NCBI RefSeq assembly: GCF_001475545.1
Contig: NZ_LDQC01000036.1
Location: 1 to 36,819, forward strand
Length of the DNA: 36,819 nt
DNA from: Curtobacterium luteum
GTDB lineage: Bacteria; Actinomycetota; Actinomycetes; Actinomycetales; Microbacteriaceae
Direction of reading: 5' to 3'
Each line of letters opens with the position of its first letter. The first letter of the stretch is position 1. Position numbers and translations under genes: made by a program. This document shows, in pieces, positions 1-8,500 of this stretch. Under the pieces are notes generated by a model. That model saw only the letters and a program-made list of their open reading frames with translations, was not told the DNA's origin and searched no databases.

Positions 1-633
1 CCACGACGGTGTCGACGGCCGTGCCGGGGCGGCGTCCCGGGCGGGCGGCTGCCACGACGGAACGTCCCGCTGCGCGTGCGGCTCCCACGCAGGTGCGGAG
101 GGAGGTGTGGGAGTGGACGACGCACCCGAGGACGCCGGAGCCGTCGGAGGGTTCGTCCCTGCGGCACGCCGAGCGCGCTCGGCGACGCGGGTGACCTCGG
201 GATCGTCGTCGGCGGCACCGGTCGTCGGCTCGGCTGCGAAGGCGTCCGGGTCGAGCGGTGGCTCGTCGGCCGACGAGCCGCCGGCGCTCGGCGTCCACGG
301 CGTCGGCCCGGCGCTGTGCGCACTCTGGTCGGTCTGCGCCGGGCCGTCCGGGTACTGCGCCTGCGTCGGGGCACCTTCGCCAGTGCGGTCAGAGCCGGTC
401 AGCCAGGCGCGGGTCGCCGGGTCGAGGGTCGCCTCGGGCAACCAGGCGTCCGCGGCGGGGTCCGGACGACGGCCGTGCACGTCGGGCTGGAGGAGCGGCG
501 GCGGCGGTGCCTGTTCGACCGGTGCGGTGGCTGCCGGGAGTCGGTTCGCCGACGCCGTCACCGCACGTCCGCACTCACCGCAGAAGATCGCTCCGTCCGG
601 GAGCGCCGAGCCGCAGTGTTCGCATCTGATCAC
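1..633 (-). CDS. Zinc-ribbon protein, C-terminus cut by window edge
   Basis: The reading frame starts at GTG 633-631 and stays open for 211 codons to the window edge, so the C-terminus is missing. The N-terminus holds two CxxC knuckles (C-E-H-C at residues 4-7 and C-G-E-C shortly after), a short zinc ribbon of the kind that often heads membrane proteins. The visible remainder is rich in Pro, Ala, Asp and Thr and looks disordered, with no membrane segment. The start codon overlaps the stop of the transglutaminase-like gene (GTGA, 630-633), which suggests translational coupling and a shared job in the envelope locus. In related clusters the next gene is often an RDD-family membrane protein, so the unseen part could be membrane-embedded; that is a guess. 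The zinc ribbon is directly visible; the function is unknown. Confidence 0.8.
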   Translation of the reverse strand, partial: MIRCEHCGSALPDGAIFCGECGRAVTASANRLPAATAPVEQAPPPPLLQPDVHGRRPDPAADAWLPEATLDPATRAWLTGSDRTGEGAPTQAQYPDGPAQTDQSAHSAGPTPWTPSAGGSSADEPPLDPDAFAAEPTTGAADDDPEVTRVAERARRAAGTNPPTAPASSGASSTPTPPSAPAWEPHAQRDVPSWQPPARDAAPARPSTPSW

Positions 634-3119
634 GTGGTGCCTCTGTCCTTACTCGGCCGGCCACCCCCGCGCTGACGTCCACGAGGTCCGAACGGCCTCC
701 GGCCATCGTAGTCACGCGAAGTGCGACCGCCCTTCGAGCTGACCGCGCCGACGACAGCCGTCACCGCTGTCCGACCGGCCGCACCGACCCGCAGCGACCG
801 CAACGACACCGCGGACCGGAAACGCTCCCGCCGGTTCCGACCCGCACGGAGGCTCGCGATCGCCTCGTCGGTCGCCACCCACATCCGGTCCGCGGTCGGC
901 TCGTCCACGTCGCTCGGACCGAACACCGCACGGTCCGCGAGTGCGGCGAGCCCGGGCCCACCCTCGCCGGGCGCACCTCGGACGCTCTCGCGCCGCGTCG
1001 CGGACGGTGCGACGTCGTGACCACGATCCACCAGGGCGTCGCGGTACTCGTCCCACGCACCGACGATCCGCACGTGGGGTGACGGTGCGCGTCGCCGTCG
1101 CCGCCTGCGGAGACGCTTCACCGTGACGATCGTGACGAAGGGCAGGAGCACGAGTGCGGCCAGTCCGAGCACACCGAGCACCCAGGGCAACGCGGCGAGC
1201 AGGATCTGCAACCACAACGGCTGCACCGCCGGGGTGTCGCGGTCGCTCTGCGGTGGCGCCTGCTGGTCCTGGTCCTGTTGGTCCGCGGGAGGCGGCGGGA
1301 CCACGGTCTCCGGACGTGTGACCGGCTTCGGCGTCTCCTGCTGCGCATCCGGGATCTTCCGCACGGTCGGGTTCGGGTTGAGCATCACCCATCCCCACTG
1401 CGCCGTGTCGACCTCGATGCGTGCGGTGACGTCCGAGCCGCGGAAGGTCGTCGTCCCGCCGCTCGTCGTCGACCCGGTACCGGAGTCGCCGCCCTCGGTG
1501 AAGCCGAGCACCACGCGGGTCGGGAACCCGAGCTGCTGCGCCATGAGCGCCGCGGCGACGGCGTACTGCTCCTGGTCGCCGACCATGAGCGGTGACGTGA
1601 GGAGCTCGGTGATCCGGTCGGCGCCGTGACCCGAGCGGCTCGCGCGGTCGTCGCCCACGCCGTGGCTCACGTAGCCGGTGCGCCTGAGCTCCTGCAGCAT
1701 CGCGACGAGCTTCGCGCCGTCCGAGCCGGCACCGTCCGTGTACGCCTCGACGGTGTCCCGCACCGCGTCCGGCACGCCCCGGAGCGCCGGGACCGCTGCC
1801 GAGCCCGGCCGCGCCGACGAGAGCTGCTCCTCCGTCGGTTGGTCGGGCAGCACCGCGGTGAGGTCGTAGGTCGTCCCCTCCGTCACGCCGCCGACCACCG
1901 CGCCGGTGCCGGTCGAGGCGTTGTAGAAGAAGGACGTCCGGTCCCGGTCGGCCTGCTGCCCGGAGAAGTCCACCCGCTCGAGGTCGCCGACGGTCGGCAG
2001 CCAGACGCCGCGGTACCCCTCGACCGTCACGCCGACACGGACGGTCGTGCCGCGGACGCCCCGCACGTCGACCGAGGTCGGGACCCGTTCGAAGGTCCCC
2101 GACGCGGATGCTCCGTCCGACCCGCCGACGCGGTACACGACGCCGTCGTACGTGTCGAGCGTCGCGATGCGCACGAAGCCGTCCTCCGGGAGGCCGGTCA
2201 CCCGCAGCTGCGCCGCGTCGGCCTCGTCGGCCTCCTCGTAGGCGCGGAAACCGCTGAGTGGGCTGACGTAGTCGCGCGGGTCGAACGGCTTCACCACGTC
2301 GGTCCGAGCCACCGTGCGACCGACCGACGGCGGCACGACGAGTCCCAGTCCGGTCGCCACGACGGCCGCCGCCACGATCGTCCCCGTACCGACGAGCGCC
2401 GGACGGAGCACCGACCGAGCGACCGGGACGCGTGCGCCGATGGTCGAGGCCACCGCGACGGCCCGACGCGCGTGCCGCGCGGTGAGCGCCCACACCAGCG
2501 CGATGCCGGCAAGCGCCACCGCGGTGACGATCGATGTGTCGAGCCGGCTCGGTCCCACCACGATGCCGACGACGAAGAGCACGAGCGGTGCGATCGCGCC
2601 GAGTTCCTGCCGGGAGGCACGGGTCGCCACGCTCACGCCGGTCACCGTCGCGACGAGGGCGGTGACGAAGTAGGGAACGAGCAGCGCCTCGTACGAACCG
2701 ACCGGCAGACTGATGGTCACCAGCTGCTTCCAGCCGAGGGCGACCCCCGCGAAGAGGTCGAGCAGTCCCCCACCGGTCGGCAGGATCCCGTTCGCCTCCC
2801 CGGGCACCGCGGCGGGCACCCCGGTGAGCGCGAACGCCGCGACCGCGGCGATGCCGACGATCGGGGACGACAGCCGGTACGCGGCTCCGAGGAGCGCCAC
2901 CAGCGTGCCCGCGAGCACCGCCGTGACCGCCGCCACCACCATCGCACCGTCGCGGTGGACCGGCCACCACGCGACGCTCGCGACCGCGACGAGCAACCAG
3001 ACGGCGAGCGTCCCACCGGCCCACCGCAGCGCGGAGACCCGACGAGCACTGCGCCGGGCATCGCGACGCGCGGCCCCTCGGACGCGCACCGTCGGTTGCG
3101 TGGGAGCGGGGGCGCTCAT
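630..3119 (-). CDS. Transglutaminase-like membrane protein, predicted inactive (TgpA type)
   Basis: 829 residues from ATG 3119, which overlaps the DUF58 stop as ATGA. Roughly seven hydrophobic segments lie between residues 34 and 264. A large extracytoplasmic part follows (about 265-634), then one more membrane helix (about 640-668) and an Arg-rich cytoplasmic tail of about 160 residues. This is the architecture of TgpA/DUF3488-transglutaminase proteins. The transglutaminase core is recognisable at 512-585 (GDQEQYA, the FPTRVVLGF stretch, QWGWVMLNPNP). The three catalytic positions are changed: the usual Cys of GDCEQ is Gln516, the His of the DAHAWVEV motif is Thr565, and the Asp before the final Pro is Asn581. 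A Pro/Gln-rich linker (598-630) precedes the last helix. It probably works as a binding or structural module with the adjacent MoxR and DUF58 proteins. The family call is strong; inactivity is inferred from the motifs. Confidence 0.88.
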   Translation of the reverse strand: MSAPAPTQPTVRVRGAARRDARRSARRVSALRWAGGTLAVWLLVAVASVAWWPVHRDGAMVVAAVTAVLAGTLVALLGAAYRLSSPIVGIAAVAAFALTGVPAAVPGEANGILPTGGGLLDLFAGVALGWKQLVTISLPVGSYEALLVPYFVTALVATVTGVSVATRASRQELGAIAPLVLFVVGIVVGPSRLDTSIVTAVALAGIALVWALTARHARRAVAVASTIGARVPVARSVLRPALVGTGTIVAAAVVATGLGLVVPPSVGRTVARTDVVKPFDPRDYVSPLSGFRAYEEADEADAAQLRVTGLPEDGFVRIATLDTYDGVVYRVGGSDGASASGTFERVPTSVDVRGVRGTTVRVGVTVEGYRGVWLPTVGDLERVDFSGQQADRDRTSFFYNASTGTGAVVGGVTEGTTYDLTAVLPDQPTEEQLSSARPGSAAVPALRGVPDAVRDTVEAYTDGAGSDGAKLVAMLQELRRTGYVSHGVGDDRASRSGHGADRITELLTSPLMVGDQEQYAVAAALMAQQLGFPTRVVLGFTEGGDSGTGSTTSGGTTTFRGSDVTARIEVDTAQWGWVMLNPNPTVRKIPDAQQETPKPVTRPETVVPPPPADQQDQDQQAPPQSDRDTPAVQPLWLQILLAALPWVLGVLGLAALVLLPFVTIVTVKRLRRRRRRRAPSPHVRIVGAWDEYRDALVDRGHDVAPSATRRESVRGAPGEGGPGLAALADRAVFGPSDVDEPTADRMWVATDEAIASLRAGRNRRERFRSAVSLRSLRVGAAGRTAVTAVVGAVSSKGGRTSRDYDGRRPFGPRGRQRGGGRPSKDRGTT

Positions 3120-4528
3120 GCTGCCGCCGATCGCTGCAGCGCGTGACGGAGGTCGTCGAGGTAGCCGATGGTCATCACCGTCAGGCCCACGACCCGCAGG
3201 AACCGCGGCTGCGCCTCGGGCTCGCAGATGACGGCCACGACCTCGACCCCGACGGGGAACCGGGTCGCCGCGAGCCGGAGCGCCGGCAGCTCGACGGTCG
3301 ACCCAACCACGAGGAACGCCACTGAGATGCCCGCCGTGTCGCTGCCAACGATGCGGGAGACCTCGGCGATCGGCAAGCACGCCTCGGCCAGCCCCACCCG
3401 CGCGAAGTCGTCGAGGAGACGGGTCGGGGTCACCGTCGGCAGCGGGTGCACGGCGTACACCGGGCGCTTGGCGAACTCCGGCGTCCGCTCGGACACGACC
3501 ACGGTGACGTCGCGGCCATCGCGTACCGCCCGGGTACCGAGCGATGCCGCGGCGCTCACCGCGAGCTCGAACTCGTCGCCGTCCGCGAACTCAGCCCTGG
3601 AGACCCCGAGCGCGACCACGAGGTGCGAGCGCCGTGTGTCCTCGAACTGGCGCACCATCAGCGCGCCGGACTTCGCGGTCGACTTCCAGTGGATCGTCCT
3701 GGGATCGTCGCCGGGCAGGTACTCGCGGATGGCGTGGAACGCGATGTCCGACGGGGAAAGGTCGGTCGTGGCCTGGCCCTCCAGATCCCGCACGAGACCA
3801 GTGCTCGTCGAGGGGATCGCGATCGTCCGCGGGTGCACGATGACCTGTTCCCGAGCCGTCCACACGATCTCGCGTCGGACCAGCCCGACCGGGTCCGCCC
3901 GCACACCCGTCACCGGGCCGACGTCGAGGACCCCGCGGCGGGTCGTCGGCACCGGGACCTCCCGCTCGAACGAGCCCTTGGCCGGCACAGCCGGGATCGC
4001 CACGTCGACGAGTCCCGCGCCCACCGGGACCTCCACCGTCGTCGGCACCGAGGGCAGACGCCCGGGGTTCTCCGCGGTCACGACCACCGCGGCCGGGTCC
4101 CCCACCGCGACCCGGTGCTGCGGGAGCCGCATGCGGATCAGGAGCCGCGAGCGCCCGATCAGGGCGACCGCTGCGACGACCACGAGCAGCGCACCCGCGA
4201 ACCCGACGACGACGACCTCGCGGAGGCCGAGCCGGTACCCCGTCAGGAACGCGACGAGCGTGAGCACCGTCACCGTCCAGCCCAGGCCGGTGACCACGGA
4301 CGAGACCTCGCCCCAGGCGCGCTTGACGAGCCTCCAGGCCGATGCCCAGAAGCGGACGAACCCGACGACCGCATCCGCTGCCACACCCTCGCGGTCGCCG
4401 ACCAGGCGCGTCCGCACGTTCGTCAGGCCGGCGACCGTCACGGTGCGCTCGTGCGCGCCCCCACCACGACGCGACCGCGTCGAGGTGGGGCGGCGCGAAC
4501 GCGTCGAGACGGGCCGGCGGTCGGTCAC
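3116..4528 (-). CDS. DUF58 domain protein
   Basis: 470 residues from GTG 4528, which overlaps the moxR-type stop (GTGA, 4525-4528). An Arg/Ser-rich basic N-terminus (1-30) is followed by two membrane helices (about 81-99 and 104-124), a beta-rich segment, and the diagnostic DUF58 signature with GDDPRTIHWKS at 273-283. The C-terminal part resembles the von Willebrand A-like fold usual for this family. DUF58 proteins are typically encoded next to MoxR ATPases and TgpA transglutaminases, as here on both sides, and are thought to act with the ATPase in membrane-associated assembly or maturation. Biochemical function is not established. The overlaps at both ends indicate co-translation with its neighbours. 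Confidence 0.93.
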   Translation of the reverse strand: MTDRRPVSTRSRRPTSTRSRRGGGAHERTVTVAGLTNVRTRLVGDREGVAADAVVGFVRFWASAWRLVKRAWGEVSSVVTGLGWTVTVLTLVAFLTGYRLGLREVVVVGFAGALLVVVAAVALIGRSRLLIRMRLPQHRVAVGDPAAVVVTAENPGRLPSVPTTVEVPVGAGLVDVAIPAVPAKGSFEREVPVPTTRRGVLDVGPVTGVRADPVGLVRREIVWTAREQVIVHPRTIAIPSTSTGLVRDLEGQATTDLSPSDIAFHAIREYLPGDDPRTIHWKSTAKSGALMVRQFEDTRRSHLVVALGVSRAEFADGDEFELAVSAAASLGTRAVRDGRDVTVVVSERTPEFAKRPVYAVHPLPTVTPTRLLDDFARVGLAEACLPIAEVSRIVGSDTAGISVAFLVVGSTVELPALRLAATRFPVGVEVVAVICEPEAQPRFLRVVGLTVMTIGYLDDLRHALQRSAAA

Positions 4529-5496
4529 GAGGAGACCCGGTCCGCGGGCGGTGGCGTCTCGACCAGCAACTGCGACACGACGGCGTTCGCACTGACGCCG
4601 TCGAACTCCGCCTCGGCGTCGAGCACCAGACGGTGCGCGAGCACCGGGACAGCGAGGGCCTTCACGTCGTCGGGGGTGACGTAGTGCCGACCGTTCAGCG
4701 CTGCGAAGACCCGCGAGGCACGCATGAGGCCCATCGCACCCCGGACGCTGACGCCGAGCCGGACCTCGCTGGCCGAGCGCGTTGCGTCGACCAGTCGGGC
4801 GACGTAGTCGGCGATGACCGCGTCGACGTGCACCGACCGCGCCAGGGCGGCCATCTCGGTGATCGTCGCCGCGGGCACCACGCTCGCGAGCGGCACGGAC
4901 GCCGAAGGAGCCGAGGAGGTCTCGAGGATCTTGACCGTCGCGGCGTGGTCCGGGTAACCGATCGACGCCTTCATGAGGAAGCGGTCGAGCTGTGCCTCCG
5001 GCAGACGGTACGTCCCGGCCTGCTCGACGGGGTTCTGCGTCGCGATGACCATGAACGGTGCGGCCAGACGGTGGTTGACGCCGTCGACCGTCACCGCGGA
5101 CTCCTCCATCGCTTCGAGGAGGGCGGACTGCGTCTTCGGGCTCGCGCGGTTGATCTCGTCCGCGAGCACGATGTTCGAGAACACCGGGCCACGGTGGAAG
5201 TCGAACTCCTGCGTGCGCTGGTCGTAGACGCTGATGCCGGTGATGTCCCCGGGCAGCAGGTCCGGCGTGAACTGGATGCGGTTCGTCGACCCCTGCACGC
5301 TCTGTGCCATCGCCCGCGCGAGGCTCGTCTTGCCGGTGCCGGGGACGTCCTCGAGCAGGAGGTGGCCCTCGCTGAGCATCGCCGTGACCGCGAGGCGGAT
5401 GACGAAGGTCTTCCCGAGGAGCACCTGCTCGATGTTCGTCACGATGCGGCCGGCGGCGTCGGCGAACCAGGTGGCCTGCTCCGGGGTCATGCTCAT
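4525..5496 (-). CDS. MoxR-family AAA+ ATPase
   Basis: 323 residues, full length for the family. Walker A is GTGKT at 53-57, Walker B is LADEIN ending at 116, and a sensor stretch ATQNPVEQAGTYRLPEAQLD with the usual Arg-finger region follows. MoxR ATPases are chaperone-like AAA+ proteins that usually work with a neighbouring vWA/DUF58 protein. Two in-frame ATGs compete (5496 and 5490); the first is preferred because an AAGGA stretch lies about 10 nt upstream. The gene follows the giant Fn3 protein after 77 nt and is coupled to DUF58 downstream. Family assignment is secure; the client is unknown. Confidence 0.95.
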   Translation of the reverse strand: MSMTPEQATWFADAAGRIVTNIEQVLLGKTFVIRLAVTAMLSEGHLLLEDVPGTGKTSLARAMAQSVQGSTNRIQFTPDLLPGDITGISVYDQRTQEFDFHRGPVFSNIVLADEINRASPKTQSALLEAMEESAVTVDGVNHRLAAPFMVIATQNPVEQAGTYRLPEAQLDRFLMKASIGYPDHAATVKILETSSAPSASVPLASVVPAATITEMAALARSVHVDAVIADYVARLVDATRSASEVRLGVSVRGAMGLMRASRVFAALNGRHYVTPDDVKALAVPVLAHRLVLDAEAEFDGVSANAVVSQLLVETPPPADRVSS

Positions 5497-5573
5497 GCGG
5501 GGTCGTTCCTTCGGTGGTGAGTCGTGGGTCGTGGCGCGCTACTCGGAAGCGTAGGGCGTGATCGGCGCTGGGC

Positions 5574-8500
5574 TCAGTTGCCGGACGGAGTTGTGGAATC
5601 CGCGGGGGCGTCTGCGATGGGAACGGGTCCGCTCAGGAGCCCCGTGACCGACGATCCGGTGCCGTTCAGGGACACGTCCACCGTCACGGAGACCGACTTC
5701 GCCGTGAAGATCGCGGAGTTCGGCGGCGTCGGGGCTGGTCCCCCCGGCTTCCAGCTCTCCGGCGGCGCGAGCAGTCGAGATGGATTCCCGTCGGCGTCGT
5801 ACCAGGTCGCCTCGTAGCCGGTGATGGCGAATCCCGAGCCGGCCGGCCCGGTGACCTCGAGCGGCGAACCCTGCTGGGCCTTCGTGATGGATCCTGACGT
5901 GTCGAGGGCCGCGCCGGTCACGACAGCGGATCGGTCGTCCGTCGTGCAGAACGTCGACCCGGGGCCCCCGCACGCACGGAGGGTCATCGAGACGGCGGTG
6001 TTCCGTGCTCCCGAACCCGGCACGCCCACCCAGGAATCACCGGGTGCGAGATCGACGGCGGCGCCTCCGGTCTCGAGCCGGTAGTGGTCCACCCGATTGG
6101 ACGGCGCCGTCACTCGCAGGTTGAACTGCGACGCCGAACCCGACTGCGGTACGAGAGCGAGAGCCGGGGACGCGGTTCCCCCCGGACGCTCGTACGTGAC
6201 GGCGCTCGCGTAGTCCACGTTGCAGAACAACCCGTTCGACACCGTCACCGCGTAGGTCGCGGTGCCGCCGTCCACACCGGTGTCCGTGGTCGGGCTGCTG
6301 GAGCCGATGGACCCGCCGGGGTTCGCCGAGCAAGCGACGTCACCGGACCGGAAGACGCTGTATCGCAACGATGAGCCACCCGCTGCATCAGCGGCACCCC
6401 ACGTGATCGTCACGACCGATTTCCCGTTGCCGTCGGCGGTCGAACCCGCGACCGCGTTGACGTTCGTCGGCTTTCCTGGAACGCCGACGGCGCTGCCCGT
6501 CGCACTGCCCTCGTTCCACTGCACGACGGTGTTGTTCCGGTCCGCGCCGTTCCGCGCTGACACCGTCACGGTGTACTGCGCCCCGCTCTGTGCACCTCCG
6601 AACGACGTGCTCGTCGACGTGCCGGTGCTCCTCGTCGTCGAGATGCCCGGACCGCTGATCGTCACGACGTAGTTGTCAACCGCGCTCCCGTTGTTGGGAG
6701 CAGGCACCGCGTTCCAGCTCACGTCGAGCTGGTTCGGCGTGTCCTGGTTCGGCTTCACGCTGATGCCCGTCGGCGGAGCGGGCACGTAGTCGGCACTCAT
6801 CGGCACCGACTGCGCGGAGGGCTCGCTGTCCCCGACGGCGTTCGTCGCGACGACAGAGAACCGGTAGGAGGCCTTCGGGTCGAGGCCCCTGACTTGACAG
6901 ACCGTCGCGGTCCCGCAGTCCTTCGAGACGCCGTTCGTCCCGGTGAGCCGGTAGCCCGTGATCGGCGAGTTGTTCGCCTGGGGGGTCGACCACGTGAGCG
7001 TCACCTGGCCGCCGTCGTAGGACCCCGTGCGGGTCGGGGCGCCCGGCGAGTCCGGGACGTCCTGCACGGAGATCGTCACGTCGCCCCACACGTACCGGTC
7101 GGGGTCGTTCGTGGCGTCGGCGACCTGGTACTGCAGGTGTGCGTCCACCGGCTTCGCGGAGTCCGACACCCGGACCTGGAGCCGCGACTTGTCCGCACTG
7201 GGCGTCACGCTCACGCCGCCCGGCAACCCGCCACCGAGCCCCCGGATGTTCACCACGCGGAGCCGCTCGCTCGGGAACGGGTTCGTCGGCTGGTCGTTCG
7301 CGAGCACGTCGATCGTGGTCGTCTCGCCGCGCTTCGCGACGCTCTTGTCGGCCCCGGGCTGCACGAGGGGACGCGTCGATGCGACCACGGACACGCTGAC
7401 CGTCCCGGCACGGCCGGCGTTCGCGTCGTCGGCGACCCCGACGCCGATCGACGCGGTGGTGTCCTTCTTCGCGGTGTCAGCGACCCGCACCGTGAGCCGC
7501 TGTCCGGCGATGGTCGCGGTGACGCCCTCCGCCGGCTGGCTCACGATCGAGTAGCGGAGCTCCGGCAGGTCCTGCGGGTAGGGGTAGTCGGTGAGCTTCG
7601 CGAGGTCGATCGTGCGCGTCGACCCGGGCTCCATGTCGAGGGCGGAACCGGAGAACGCCGGCGGCTGATTCGACCGAGGGAGCACCTTGATGGGCAGGAC
7701 GAGCGTGGCGGTCCGGCCCTTGCCCCCGTTGGCGGACGAACCGTCGGTGACCTCGAACGAGATCGACGCGTTGCCGTAGTAGAGCTTCGCGGAGGTGAAC
7801 CGGAGCGTCGAGGAATCCACGACGAGGTCCTGCCCGTTCGCGTGTGTCGCCTTCACCGTGCCGTCGTCGGTGATCGTCGCGGTCCTGCCGTTCGCCGTGA
7901 TGACGTAATCCGAAAGCGGGATCCGGACCGTTGCCTCGCTCTTCACGGTGATGGCCGGTGCGGTGCGGTCGATCTGCGGCAGTGCGTCGTCGAAGCCCGG
8001 AACGTTGATGAAGCCGTAGGAGACGATGTCCGGTCGGTCCTTGCGCGCGACGGAGAAGGGGATCACCTGGGACTCGTCGGTCAGACGGACGACGATCCGC
8101 TCGTCATCGGTGAGCCTCGCGGTGTCGCCGTACCCGTCGACGACGCCGACGGTGAGGTCGGCGGCGGTGCCCTCGGCGAAGAACACGTTCTCGAGCACGT
8201 CGACCGTGACGCTCTGCCGCCGGATGATGTCCTGCAGGTCGAGCGTGGTGTCGTCGACCTCCGGACGGAGGGGCTGCGCATCCTTGTCGACCGTGACCGT
8301 CAGGAACGCGGTGCTCGAGCCACCGCTCTCGTTCGTCGCCGTGTACAGGACCGCGAAGTCACCGGTCGTCGCCGACTTCGGCGGCGTGACCCGGATCTGC
8401 TGACCACGGAGGACCTTCGCCCTGACGGTGTCGTCGGTCGGCTCGGCCTTCGTGACGGCGAGCTGACCACCTTCCGGGTCGGAGTCGTTCTGGAGGACAC

